A stretch of DNA of 12,232 nucleotides from Thermoleophilia bacterium (GCA_025936595.1 JAICTB010000045.1:1-12232), one strand, 5' to 3'; counted from the stretch's first letter, positions 1 to 7,264 are shown. The notes: generated by a model from the sequence alone, not told the origin. Made by a program: numbers and translations.

Positions 1-471
1 GCGCTGCAGGAGTTCCCCGAGTTGAACGCGCGCCTCGACGGCGACGAGATCGTCTACCTCGACCGCTACGACCTCGGCGTTGCGGTGCAGACGGACGACG
101 GCCTGCTCGTCCCCGTCGTCCGCGGCTGCGACACGCGCAGCATCGAGGAGCTGCGTGCCGACATCGACGCACTCGCGGAGAAGGCACGCGCCGGGAGGCT
201 CGCCGCGGAGGAGCTGCGCGGCTCGACGTTCACGGTGACGAGCGCGGGCAAGCTCGCGGGCCTCTTCGTGACGCCGCTCGTCAACCACCCCGAGGTCGCG
301 ATTCTCGGAGTGCACCGCATCGCGCCGCGGCCCGTCGTGCGCGACGGTGAGATCACCGTCCGGCCGATGGGGAACATCAGCGTCACGTTCGATCACCGCG
401 TCGTCGACGGCGCGCGCGCTGCCGGGTTCACGCTCGCCGTGATCGCCCGGCTCGAAGCGGCCCGCCCGTAA
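1..471 (+). CDS. 2-oxoacid dehydrogenase E2 (dihydrolipoamide acyltransferase), C-terminal catalytic part, 5' truncated by window
   Basis: This is the last 156 codons of an acyltransferase component of a pyruvate/branched-chain 2-oxoacid dehydrogenase complex. The enzyme transfers an acyl group from lipoyl-lysine to CoA in the cytoplasm. Frame 1 is open from base 1 and ends with TAA at 469-471. The hallmark is FDHRVVDGA near the end, with the catalytic His at visible residue 132 and the Asp of the HxxxDG motif at 136. Upstream, TSAGKLAGLFVTPLVNHPEV matches the family's conserved core ahead of the active site. The lipoyl and E1/E3-binding domains would lie upstream of the window. The sequence does not tell which oxoacid is used (pyruvate, 2-oxoglutarate or branched chain), so no symbol is given. 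The E2 family assignment itself is secure. Confidence 0.93.
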   Translation, partial: ALQEFPELNARLDGDEIVYLDRYDLGVAVQTDDGLLVPVVRGCDTRSIEELRADIDALAEKARAGRLAAEELRGSTFTVTSAGKLAGLFVTPLVNHPEVAILGVHRIAPRPVVRDGEITVRPMGNISVTFDHRVVDGARAAGFTLAVIARLEAARP

Positions 472-474
472 ACT
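469..474 (+). promoter_or_regulatory. -10-like hexamer TAAACT, putative leaderless promoter
   Basis: TAAACT is followed by six G/C bases and then the GTG at 481. A -10 box ending 6 nt before the start codon would place transcription initiation on or next to the GTG, giving a leaderless mRNA. Its first three bases are the TAA stop of the upstream E2 gene. No -35 box is evident. The same spacing recurs at five other genes in the window, which is the main support. Confidence 0.5.
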
Positions 475-480
475 CCCGCC

Positions 481-888
481 GTGGGGGACTGGTACACGGT
501 CGGGATCGTGGTCGGCCTCGGCGCCGCGCTGGGCGTCGCCGCGACCGGCGTTCTGCGTCGCGCGCCCGTGGCGCTCGCTGTCGCGGCGATCGTCGCGGCG
601 GCGATCGGGTTCGCGGTCTGGCAGTGGGACGAGGCCGCCGGCGGCGTGGCCGGAGCGATCTGCGGCGCGCTCGGCTCGAGCCCGCTCGTCTCGGGCACGC
701 TGCGGCGCGGCGGCACCCGCGGGGGCACGGCAACGCTGCTCGGTCTCGGTGCGCTCGTCGCCGCGGCGCTCGCGTTCGTCCCCGTCGTCGGCTACCTGGA
801 GGCGATTGCGGTGCCGCTGCTCGGCGCCCGCCTCCGCCGCCGCGCGCCCGACAAGCACGCGGGCCTGCGTTCGCTTGCCCGAGACTGA
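481..888 (+). CDS. small polytopic membrane protein, unknown function
   Basis: A 135-aa protein starting at GTG 481, nine bases after the E2 stop. It is rich in Ala, Gly and Val. Residues 5-24, about 27-49 and about 83-112 look like membrane segments, and a Gly/Ala-rich stretch at 52-70 may be a further one. The C-terminal 20 residues are basic (LRRRAPDKHAGLRSLARD) and probably cytoplasmic. No catalytic motif is visible and I do not recognise the family. It overlaps the following phosphodiesterase gene by 14 bases in another frame, so the two are probably translated together, and a role linked to that enzyme is possible. The real-gene call rests on tight packing, hydrophobic periodicity and the -10-like hexamer before the GTG. 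Confidence 0.7.
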   Translation: MGDWYTVGIVVGLGAALGVAATGVLRRAPVALAVAAIVAAAIGFAVWQWDEAAGGVAGAICGALGSSPLVSGTLRRGGTRGGTATLLGLGALVAAALAFVPVVGYLEAIAVPLLGARLRRRAPDKHAGLRSLARD

Positions 889-2146
889 CGCGAAGCCCGT
901 CGTCCTGATCGTCATCGACGGGCTCACGCCGTCGATGTTCGAGGCCGCGGACACGCCGGCGCTTCGCTTCCTCGCCGAGCACGGCTCCTACCGGCGCGCC
1001 GTCTCCACGTTTCCGTCGCTCACGCCCGTGTGCCTCTCGTCGATCGCGACCGGCGCGCATCCCGACGTGCACCACATCCCGCACCTCGTGTGGTGGAACC
1101 GCGAGGAGCAGCGGATCGTCGAGTACGGGTCGTCGTTCGGAGCGATCCGCGCAGCGGGTCTCGCGCGCTCACTGCGCGACACGGTCGTCGATCTGAACGC
1201 GCGACACCTCTCGCGCGACGCCGAGACGATCTACGAGACGCTCGAGAACGGCGGGCTCACGACAGCGGCGATCAACATCACGTGTTATCGCGGGAAGCAC
1301 CGCCACCTGCCGACGATTCCCGGTGCGCCCGCCGTCAACGGGCCGAAGCGGTTCTTCTGGTACTCGCTGTACGAGAGCGACCGCACCGGAGCGCCGCTCG
1401 CCGTCCTCAACCGCGCCCTCGGCTCGATCGACGCGTACGCGGCCTCCGTCGGCCGATGGCTCGTGACGCGCGACGGCTTCGACCTGCTCGTCTACTACCT
1501 GCCGGACTACGACTACGCCTCGCACGCCTTCGGGCCGGACAGCGCGCACGACGCGCTCGCGCGGAGCGACGCCGCGGTCGCCGCGCTCCTCGACGCCGCC
1601 GGCGGGCCGGACGCGTTCCTCGAGCGCTACGCCGTCGTCGTCTGCTCCGACCACGGGCAGTCGCACGTCGCGGAGGCCGCTCGCCTGGAAGCCGGCGGCG
1701 ACCTCGTCACGGCGTCGAACCGCGCTGCGATGGTCTACACGGACGATCCGCGGCGCGTCGCCGAGCGACTCGACGCGCAGCCGGCCGCCGGCATCGTGGT
1801 CTTCCGCGAGGACGGCCGGCTCGTCGTCCGGCGCGACGGCGACGAGGACGACGCGTTGCTCGACGCCGTCCCCGATGGGCGGGTGCGGGCGGATGCGGCT
1901 CTGCGCAACCCGAACGCCGGCGAGGTCCTCGTCTCCGCCGCGCCGGGCTGGGAGTTCGTCGACCTCGCCGGACGGCACCACCGCGGCGGCGGGAGTCACG
2001 GCTCGCTCGAGGCCGCGGACTCCGAGGTGCCGATGCTGACGGTCGGCCTCGGCGAGGCGCCGGCGTCGATCACCGGCATCAAGGGAGCGATCGCCGGGCA
2101 TTTCGGTTTGGCCGCGACGGCACCGGGGATCACCGGCGCGAAGTGA
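875..2146 (+). CDS. type I phosphodiesterase / nucleotide pyrophosphatase (alkaline phosphatase superfamily)
   Basis: A 423-aa metal-dependent phosphoester hydrolase. The full two-zinc ligand set of the superfamily is visible: D15 in VLIVIDGLTP, nucleophile T50 in FPSLTPVCLSSIATG, D213 and H217 in DYDYASHAFGP, D259-H260 in CSDHGQ, and H375 in GGSHGS. It therefore should be active. Substrates in this family range from nucleotides and phosphonates to GPI-like lipids and cannot be read from sequence. I chose TTG at 875. The conserved domain begins only eight residues later, and the upstream extension in this frame (from GTG 749) is shadow translation of the preceding membrane-protein gene. No signal peptide is seen, so the enzyme is probably cytoplasmic, which is less usual for this superfamily. 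It overlaps the preceding gene by 14 bases and the next by 4. Confidence 0.88.
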   Translation: MPETDAKPVVLIVIDGLTPSMFEAADTPALRFLAEHGSYRRAVSTFPSLTPVCLSSIATGAHPDVHHIPHLVWWNREEQRIVEYGSSFGAIRAAGLARSLRDTVVDLNARHLSRDAETIYETLENGGLTTAAINITCYRGKHRHLPTIPGAPAVNGPKRFFWYSLYESDRTGAPLAVLNRALGSIDAYAASVGRWLVTRDGFDLLVYYLPDYDYASHAFGPDSAHDALARSDAAVAALLDAAGGPDAFLERYAVVVCSDHGQSHVAEAARLEAGGDLVTASNRAAMVYTDDPRRVAERLDAQPAAGIVVFREDGRLVVRRDGDEDDALLDAVPDGRVRADAALRNPNAGEVLVSAAPGWEFVDLAGRHHRGGGSHGSLEAADSEVPMLTVGLGEAPASITGIKGAIAGHFGLAATAPGITGAK

Positions 2147-2475
2147 GGGCTCGTTCCGCCACGGAGCTGCTGCGGCTCCCCGTCCGGATGCACGGAATTC
2201 AGCTCGGGCGCCCGGTCGACGCGTGGGTCGACAAGCGGGCCGAACGGCTCCTCGGCTTCGAAATCCTCTGCGGTGACGGAGCACACCGCTTCCTGCCCTT
2301 CGCCGTCGCGGACCTGCGCGCCGAGGAGGTCGCGGTCGATTCGGCCCTGACGCTGATCGACGAGCGGGAGCTCGACTTCTACCGCCGCAACTCGCGCAGG
2401 CTCGCCGATTGCGGTTACGCGGACCCGTGGATCGACGACGAAGGCGGCGTCCACGAGGCGCGGAGCGCCGCCTAG
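2143..2475 (+). CDS. PRC-barrel-like small protein
   Basis: A 110-aa soluble protein. GTG 2143 overlaps the upstream TGA in a GTGA junction, indicating translational coupling. An alternative ATG lies at 2188 (residue 16). Residues about 17-72 (GIQLGRPVDAWVDKRAERLL, then FLPFAVADL and SALTLID) have the look of a PRC-barrel: a short beta-rich fold in which a residue or cofactor state is described as 'linked to' a domain start. The C-terminus (about 75-110) is charged and may be helical. PRC-barrels occur in RNA-processing (RimM) and photosynthetic H subunits as well as many stand-alone proteins, so the function here is unknown. It is the third gene of the 481-2475 run. The fold call is by eye and moderate; that the gene is real is likelier. 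Confidence 0.6.
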   Translation: MRARSATELLRLPVRMHGIQLGRPVDAWVDKRAERLLGFEILCGDGAHRFLPFAVADLRAEEVAVDSALTLIDERELDFYRRNSRRLADCGYADPWIDDEGGVHEARSAA

Positions 2476-2489
2476 TCCGCAGAGTCAGC

Positions 2490-2495
2490 TAGCCT
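2490..2495 (+). promoter_or_regulatory. -10-like hexamer TAGCCT, putative leaderless promoter
   Basis: TAGCCT is followed by CGCCGC and then the GTG at 2502, so the box ends 6 nt before the start codon. It lies in the 26-nt gap after the PRC-barrel-like gene and would start a separate transcript for the GtrA/glycosyltransferase trio. The downstream half is nearly the same as the one before the AI-2E gene (TAGCAT CGCCGGC GTG). No -35 box is recognisable. Confidence 0.5.
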
Positions 2496-2501
2496 CGCCG
2501 C

Positions 2502-2912
2502 GTGTCCGTCGCCGCACGCACGGCCGAGGCGCTGCGCCGCCCGCACAACTGGATCCAGCTCGGCAAGTTCGCCGCCGTCGGCGCAACCGGTTACGTCATC
2601 AACCTGGTCGTCTTCGCGGCGCTCCTCGGCTGGGGCGCACACGTCGCCGCCGCAATCTCTTTCGTCGTCTCGGCGGGAAGCAACTACTGGTGGAACCGGC
2701 ACTGGACGTTCGCGCAGCAGAAGAGCCACATCGGCGCGCAGGGCCTGCGGTTCTTCATCGTGTCGCTGCTGGCCTTCGGCGTGAACCAGCTCTGGCTCGT
2801 CGTCTTCATCGACTGGCTCGACTGGCGCAAGATCCTCTCGCAGGCGATCGCGATCGTGCTCGTGACGCCGCTGAACTTTCTCGGGAACAAGCTCTGGTCT
2901 TTCCGGCGGTGA
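2502..2912 (+). CDS. GtrA family membrane protein
   Basis: A 136-aa four-helix membrane protein of the GtrA-like family (PF04138). These proteins are thought to help flip or present polyprenyl-phosphate-linked sugars for extracytoplasmic glycosylation. The family signature is clear: KFAAVGATGYVINLVVF at residues 22-38, then SAGSNYWWNRHWTF at about 57-70, and a C-terminal LNFLGNKLWSFRR repeating the same N-x-x-W-x-F pattern. The length is typical. GTG 2502 is chosen because the conserved domain starts about 20 residues in and a -10-like hexamer sits just upstream. The stop overlaps the next start as GTGA, so it is probably cotranslated with two GT-C type membrane proteins, consistent with a shared role in lipid-linked sugar use. 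Confidence 0.9.
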   Translation: MSVAARTAEALRRPHNWIQLGKFAAVGATGYVINLVVFAALLGWGAHVAAAISFVVSAGSNYWWNRHWTFAQQKSHIGAQGLRFFIVSLLAFGVNQLWLVVFIDWLDWRKILSQAIAIVLVTPLNFLGNKLWSFRR

Positions 2913-4630
2913 CGCGTGTCGCCGCCGTCGCAGCCATCCTCGGGCTTTTGCTCGTGCCCGCGGCGCGCGCGACGACCACGCGGTCGACGTCGACAACGGC
3001 TCCGTTCGGTGCTCCGCAAGCGCTGACGACGGCGAAGCCGCGCACGACGAAGCAGCAGGCGATCGCGCTCTTCCTCGCCGACGACAAGGTGGCCGACTGG
3101 CTGAAGCGCTATCCGCCGAAGCCGGTGACCGATGCGACGTTCGCGCAGGGCACCTGGACGGTCAACGTCTGGTCGGGCAAGGCGGGAGAGGTGGCGACCG
3201 GCACCGTGGACGATGGAACCGGCGCGGTCGTCGACGCCTGGACGGGCCCGCAGGTCGCCTGGAAGATGGCTCGCGGCTATCCCGGCGCGTTCGGCGGCGA
3301 GAAGATCAACAGCTACGGCGTCTGGCTGTCGTTCTGCGCCATCTTCCTGCTCGGCCTCGCCGACTGGCGAAGGCCGCTCTCGTTGCGGAACGCCGATCTG
3401 CTCGTCCTCCTTTCGTTCTCGCTCTCGCTCTGGTACTTCAACCGCGGCAACGTCTTCACCGCGATGCCGCTCGCCTATCCGCCGCTCGTCTGGCTGCTCG
3501 CGCGCAGCGTGTGGGTGGCGCGGCGCGACCGGCCGTCGCGCGGCGTGCCCGTCTGGCCCGTGTGGGTGCTCGCCGCGGCGACCGTCTTCCTCGCCGGCTT
3601 TCGCGTCGGCCTGAACGTGCGCGCGTCGAATGTGATCGACGTCGGCTACTCGGGTGTGATCGGCGCGCAGCGGATCGTGCACGGCCAGAGCCCGTACGGA
3701 CACTTCCCGGTCGAGGACACGCGGCCCAAGTGCGGTCCCGCGGACTCCTCCGGCGAGGTGCGCGAGCGCGTCCAGACGAACGGCCGTTGCGAATCGGCGA
3801 ACCCGCTCGGCGACACCTACGGGCCGGTCTCGTATCTCGCCTACATCCCGGGCTACGCGATCTTCGGCTGGAGTGGCAAGTGGGACACGCTGCCGTCGGT
3901 GCACCTGACGTCGATCCTGTTCGACACGATTGCACTGCTCGGGCTCGTGCTCGTCGGGCGCAGGTTCGGCGGGCCGCGACTCGGTGCGACGCTGGCGTTC
4001 GCGTGGGTCGCGTGGCCGTTCACGCAGTACGCATCGAGCTCGAACACGAACGACGCGATCGCGCCTGCGCTGCTCATCTGGGGATTCCTCGGGCTGACGA
4101 GCCCGCTCGCGCGCGGTGCGGCGGTCGCCGTCTCCGGGTGGACGAAGTTCGCGTCGCTTCTGCTGCTGCCGCTCTGGTCCGGCTATCCGAACGCGCGACG
4201 CGGCCGCAGCCTGTACGCCCTCGGCTTCGCGCTCGCGACGGCGATCGTGTTCTTCGTGATCTTCCTCGAGCCCTCGCCGTGGCATGCCGCGCGCGTGTTC
4301 TACGACCGGACCGTCAGCTACCAGGTCGGCCGCGACTCGCCCTTCTCGCTCTGGGACTGGGGGCAATATCACGCGAAGGGGCTGCCCGACCTGAAGATCG
4401 TGCAGCACGTCCTGCAGGTGGCGCTCGTGCTCGGGGCGCTCGCGCTCGCGTGGGTGCCGCGCCACCGCTCGCCGCTCCGGCTCGCCGCGCTCACGGCGGC
4501 CGTGCTCGTCGGCTTCGAGCTCGTCCTGACGCACTGGTTCTTCCTCTACCTCCCGTGGTTCTTCCCGTTCGTCGCGCTCGCGCTCGTCGGGCCGCTTCCC
4601 GGAGCGGGAACGCGTGAAGAGCCGGCCTGA
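2909..4630 (+). CDS. GT-C/GT87-like membrane glycosyltransferase with secreted N-terminal domain
   Basis: A 573-aa protein starting at GTG 2909 inside a GTGA overlap. Residues 1-21 form a short signal peptide or anchor ending ARA. A Thr/Ser-rich linker (22-50) and a soluble region of about 80 residues (50-130, with WLKRYPPKPVTDATF and GTWTVNVWSGKAGEVATGTV) follow. The soluble part resembles PepSY-type sheets. The rest is polytopic membrane protein. D244 in VIDVGYSGVIGAQRIVHGQSPYG-type sequence fits the first-loop Asp and GxxPY pattern of GT-C enzymes such as GT87/DUF2029 mannosyltransferases. DTYGPVSYLAYIPGY (about 302-316) and two loop cysteines (C275, C294, possible disulfide) follow. The substrate is unknown, but polyprenyl-phosphate sugars are likely. 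The secreted domain in front of a GT-C core is unusual. The overlap with the next gene is 17 bases. Confidence 0.78.
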   Translation: MTRVAAVAAILGLLLVPAARATTTRSTSTTAPFGAPQALTTAKPRTTKQQAIALFLADDKVADWLKRYPPKPVTDATFAQGTWTVNVWSGKAGEVATGTVDDGTGAVVDAWTGPQVAWKMARGYPGAFGGEKINSYGVWLSFCAIFLLGLADWRRPLSLRNADLLVLLSFSLSLWYFNRGNVFTAMPLAYPPLVWLLARSVWVARRDRPSRGVPVWPVWVLAAATVFLAGFRVGLNVRASNVIDVGYSGVIGAQRIVHGQSPYGHFPVEDTRPKCGPADSSGEVRERVQTNGRCESANPLGDTYGPVSYLAYIPGYAIFGWSGKWDTLPSVHLTSILFDTIALLGLVLVGRRFGGPRLGATLAFAWVAWPFTQYASSSNTNDAIAPALLIWGFLGLTSPLARGAAVAVSGWTKFASLLLLPLWSGYPNARRGRSLYALGFALATAIVFFVIFLEPSPWHAARVFYDRTVSYQVGRDSPFSLWDWGQYHAKGLPDLKIVQHVLQVALVLGALALAWVPRHRSPLRLAALTAAVLVGFELVLTHWFFLYLPWFFPFVALALVGPLPGAGTREEPA

Positions 4631-5738
4631 GGGGTTCGCAGCGGCGGGCCTGTTCCTCGCCTGCTGGGCTCTCGTCCATACGTGGTTCTGGAGACACGGG
4701 CAGCTCGTCGACTGGCCGACGTACCGCCGGTACGGGACCGCGATCGTCGACCACGGCCGCGTTCCGTACCGGGACTTCGGCGTCGAGTATCCGCCCGGCG
4801 CGCTGCCCGTCTTCGTCGTGCCGGCAACCTTTGCCGACTACGCGTCCGCGTTCGGCTGGCTGATGGCGGGCTGCGGCGTGGTACTCGTCTTCGTCGTCGC
4901 GCAGGTGCGTGTGCGCGCCGCCTTCTTCGTCGCGCTCGCGCCGGTGCTCGCCGGGTCGCTGATCCTCACGCGCTTCGATCTGTGGCCCGCCCTGCTCGCG
5001 ACCGCCGCGCTCGCGGCGCTCGTGACCGGGCGGCACCGCCTCGGGTGGGCGCTGCTCGGCGCAGCCGTCGCGGCGAAGCTCTGGCCGCTCGTGCTCGTAC
5101 CGCTCGCGCTCACGTGGTCGGTGCGCCGCGGCCGTCCGCGGGCGCCGCGCGCCGGGCTCGCGGTCGTGCTCGTCGCGTTCGTCCCGTTCGCGCTGCTCGC
5201 ACCGCACGGGATGTGGGAGAGCCTGCGCGGGCAGGCGGCGAGGCCGCTGCAGGTCGAGAGCCTCGGCGCGTCGCTTCTGGCGACGTTCGGCCACCCGCAC
5301 GTGATCACGACCCACGGCTCGCAGAACCTTGCGGGCCACGGTGTCGTGGCGGCCGCGTTTGCGGCGCTCCAGGTGGTGTCGCTGGTCGCCCTCTGGACCG
5401 CATTCGCCCGCGGTCCCGCGACGCGCGAGCGGCTCCTTCGCTACGCGGCCGCGAGCGCCTGCGCGTTCGTCGCCTTCGGGAAGGTGCTCTCGCCGCAGTT
5501 CCTGCTCTGGCTGATCCCGCTCGTGCCGCTCGTTCGCGGCCGCCGCGGCGTCGCGGCGACCGGCGTCCTCACCGTCGCGCTCGTGCTCACGCAGGTGTGG
5601 TTCCCGGAGCGTTACTGGAGCTACGCGGACTCGTTCCACCTGTCCGGCGTCGTGCTCGCGCGAAACCTGGCGCTCGCAGTGCTTCTCGCCGTGCTCGCGT
5701 GGCCTACACGGACACGCGCACGGCTGCGCAACTCGTAG
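4614..5738 (+). CDS. GT87 (DUF2029)-like polytopic membrane glycosyltransferase
   Basis: A 374-aa hydrophobic protein with roughly eight to ten membrane spans, starting at GTG 4614 within the end of the previous gene. D33 with Y37 in the first outer loop, then VPYRDFGVEYPPGALPVF (about 50-67), is the typical GT87 arrangement of an acidic residue and an E-Y-P-P motif. RFDLWPALLATAALAAL and AAKLWPLVLVPLAL in the middle are also characteristic, as is KVLSPQFLLWLIPLVPL near residue 295. These enzymes transfer mannose or other sugars from polyprenyl-phosphate donors on the outer face of the membrane. It is a paralogue in style of its neighbour but lacks the secreted domain. Its last 35 bases overlap the convergent metallophosphoesterase gene on the other strand. 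Confidence 0.83.
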   Translation: MKSRPEGFAAAGLFLACWALVHTWFWRHGQLVDWPTYRRYGTAIVDHGRVPYRDFGVEYPPGALPVFVVPATFADYASAFGWLMAGCGVVLVFVVAQVRVRAAFFVALAPVLAGSLILTRFDLWPALLATAALAALVTGRHRLGWALLGAAVAAKLWPLVLVPLALTWSVRRGRPRAPRAGLAVVLVAFVPFALLAPHGMWESLRGQAARPLQVESLGASLLATFGHPHVITTHGSQNLAGHGVVAAAFAALQVVSLVALWTAFARGPATRERLLRYAAASACAFVAFGKVLSPQFLLWLIPLVPLVRGRRGVAATGVLTVALVLTQVWFPERYWSYADSFHLSGVVLARNLALAVLLAVLAWPTRTRARLRNS

Positions 5739-6465
5739 CGCGGCCGTCTGCGTCGCACTGCACGAACGCGCCTTCGATGCGCACGTCGCCGGTCGCCGGC
5801 TCGAGGCGCATCGGCATGCCGGTGAGGAAGCGCTTGAAGGCATTGTGCTCGTCGCTTCCGATCACGGAGTCGTGCGGTCCCGTCATGCCCGCGTCCGTGA
5901 TCGCGGCGGTGCCGCCGGCGAGCACGCGCGCATCGTTCGTCTGCACGTGCGTGTGCGTTCCGAGCACTGCCGTCACGCGGCCGTCGAGATACCGCGCGAA
6001 GGCGACCTTCTCGCTCGTCGCCTCGGCGTGAAAGTCGACGACGATCACCGGCGTTCGGCGGCGCGCCTCCTCCACGAGGCGGTCGGCCGCGAGGAACGGG
6101 TTCTCGAACGGCATCAGAGAGAAGACGCCGAGCAGGTTGATCACGGCGACGCCGCCGTGCACCGCGAGGCCCGCTCCGGGCGTCTGCGGCGACAGGTTCG
6201 CCGGGCGCAGCACGCGGTCGGTGCCGGAGAGGTAGGGCGCGAATCCCTGCTGGCCCCACGTCCAGTTGCCGAGCGTGACCACGTCCGCACCGCTCGCGAG
6301 CAGTTTGTCGGCGAGCTTCGCGGTGATCCCGCGCCCCGCGGCGACGTTCTCGCCGTTGACGATGCAGAAGTCGGCGGCGAGCTCCTCGCGCAGGGACGGC
6401 AGGCGCTCCTCGATCGCGCGGCGGCCTGGCGCGCCGAACACGTCGGCGACGAAGAGGATGTTCAC
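5704..6465 (-). CDS. YmdB-type metallophosphoesterase (TIGR00282 family) with His68 replaced by Trp
   Basis: A 253-aa calcineurin-like phosphoesterase of the family containing Bacillus YmdB, a 2',3'-cyclic-nucleotide phosphodiesterase. Length and architecture match. Metal ligands are present: D8 (FVADVFG), E39-N40 (NGENVAAGRG), N67, H146 (VDFHAEATSEK), H171 and H173 (GTHTHVQTND). The family's GNHTWD motif reads GNWTWGQ here: the His that follows N67, regarded as the proton donor, is Trp (codon TGG, read as CCA on the plus strand), and the following Asp is Gly. Activity may be altered. Translation starts at GTG 6465, 12 nt after the upstream minus-strand gene, so the two probably share a transcript. 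The 3' end overlaps the opposing glycosyltransferase gene by 35 bases. Confidence 0.88.
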   Translation of the reverse strand: MNILFVADVFGAPGRRAIEERLPSLREELAADFCIVNGENVAAGRGITAKLADKLLASGADVVTLGNWTWGQQGFAPYLSGTDRVLRPANLSPQTPGAGLAVHGGVAVINLLGVFSLMPFENPFLAADRLVEEARRRTPVIVVDFHAEATSEKVAFARYLDGRVTAVLGTHTHVQTNDARVLAGGTAAITDAGMTGPHDSVIGSDEHNAFKRFLTGMPMRLEPATGDVRIEGAFVQCDADGRATSCAAVRVSV

Positions 6466-6477
6466 GGCTCGAACTTT

Positions 6478-7257
6478 CTAGCCGAGCGCCAGGGTCGCCG
6501 AGGGATGCACCTCGATGACGACATGGTTCCCGGAGTCGTTCGTGTAGCGCGCGAGCGCCTGCCGCTCGGCGTGTGCGAAGTCGACGACCGCGCCGAGTTT
6601 CGAGCTTCCTGCGGTGACCGGCGAGCCGATCACGAGTGACGGGTCGACACGGACGTGCGAGACGGAAACGACGAGCGACGGCGCGCCGGTCGGCTGGATG
6701 TCGATGCGCGATCCGTACGCGGCGGCATTCAGCACGACGTCGTCGATCGCGACGATCGTCCCGTCGACCGGCGAGTAGACGTCGGTGCCGGTCGTCGCGC
6801 CGACGTCGATCGCAGAGAGCGACGGTCCCTGTCCGCCGGGAAGCTGGTACCAGCGCGGGCGTCCGGACGAGCCGCCGAAGATGGAGCGGATGACGCGCTT
6901 CAACACGCCTTCGTTCGCCTGCGTGCCGAGCGGGGTCACGGCGAGGGCGCCGTCGCTCCCGCCCTGGTAGCCGATCGCCGTCACGCGCGACTGGCTGACC
7001 GGAAGCTGCAGGTGGAGCGTCCCGAGGCGCGCCACGATCTCGGGCAGCGGCGGCCCGGCCGGCAGGAGCCGTGACGCGCTCGCCGGGACAGGCCCCTGCG
7101 CGGCCGTGCCGGAGCCGCCGAATGCGGACAGGAGGAGCGTCACGATCGCGACCACCGCGATCGCGACCAGAACGGCGAGGCGGCGGAGGCGCCGCTCACG
7201 GTCGACCCGGCGGCGATGGGTCACGCGGGCGTGCCGGTGGGTCACCGGAGGCGGCAT
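6478..7257 (-). CDS. membrane-anchored degenerate M23 (LytM-like) peptidase-fold protein
   Basis: A 259-aa protein. It has a basic cytoplasmic tail (1-26), one membrane anchor (about 27-46), a stalk, and a C-terminal domain at about 146-250 that follows the M23/LytM peptidoglycan-peptidase pattern: AIDVGATTGTDVYSPVDGTI, then SVSHVR, then NHVVIEVHP. Compared with the active family, the first metal His of HxxxD is L147 (D151 kept), the His of the Y-x-H motif is kept (H201), and HxHFEV reads HVVIEV so its second His is V247. It is therefore probably not a zinc peptidase, and may act as a regulator like other non-catalytic LytM proteins. ATG 7257 is preferred over GTG 7266 because a promoter-like -10 box overlaps the latter. 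The family call is by pattern, not search. Confidence 0.65.
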   Translation of the reverse strand: MPPPVTHRHARVTHRRRVDRERRLRRLAVLVAIAVVAIVTLLLSAFGGSGTAAQGPVPASASRLLPAGPPLPEIVARLGTLHLQLPVSQSRVTAIGYQGGSDGALAVTPLGTQANEGVLKRVIRSIFGGSSGRPRWYQLPGGQGPSLSAIDVGATTGTDVYSPVDGTIVAIDDVVLNAAAYGSRIDIQPTGAPSLVVSVSHVRVDPSLVIGSPVTAGSSKLGAVVDFAHAERQALARYTNDSGNHVVIEVHPSATLALG

Positions 7258-7264
7258 CGGGGGC

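Noticed and set aside
749..874. Longer N-terminus of the phosphodiesterase from GTG 749
   Set aside because: This part lies within the membrane-protein gene in another frame and reads as Arg/Ser-rich shadow sequence; the conserved domain begins just after TTG 875.
2684..4534. Long minus-strand open frame (616 codons) opposite the GtrA and glycosyltransferase genes
   Set aside because: Its translation is a low-complexity run of Arg, Glu, Asp and Gln, typical of the antisense of GC-rich membrane-protein genes, and the plus strand has recognisable families here.
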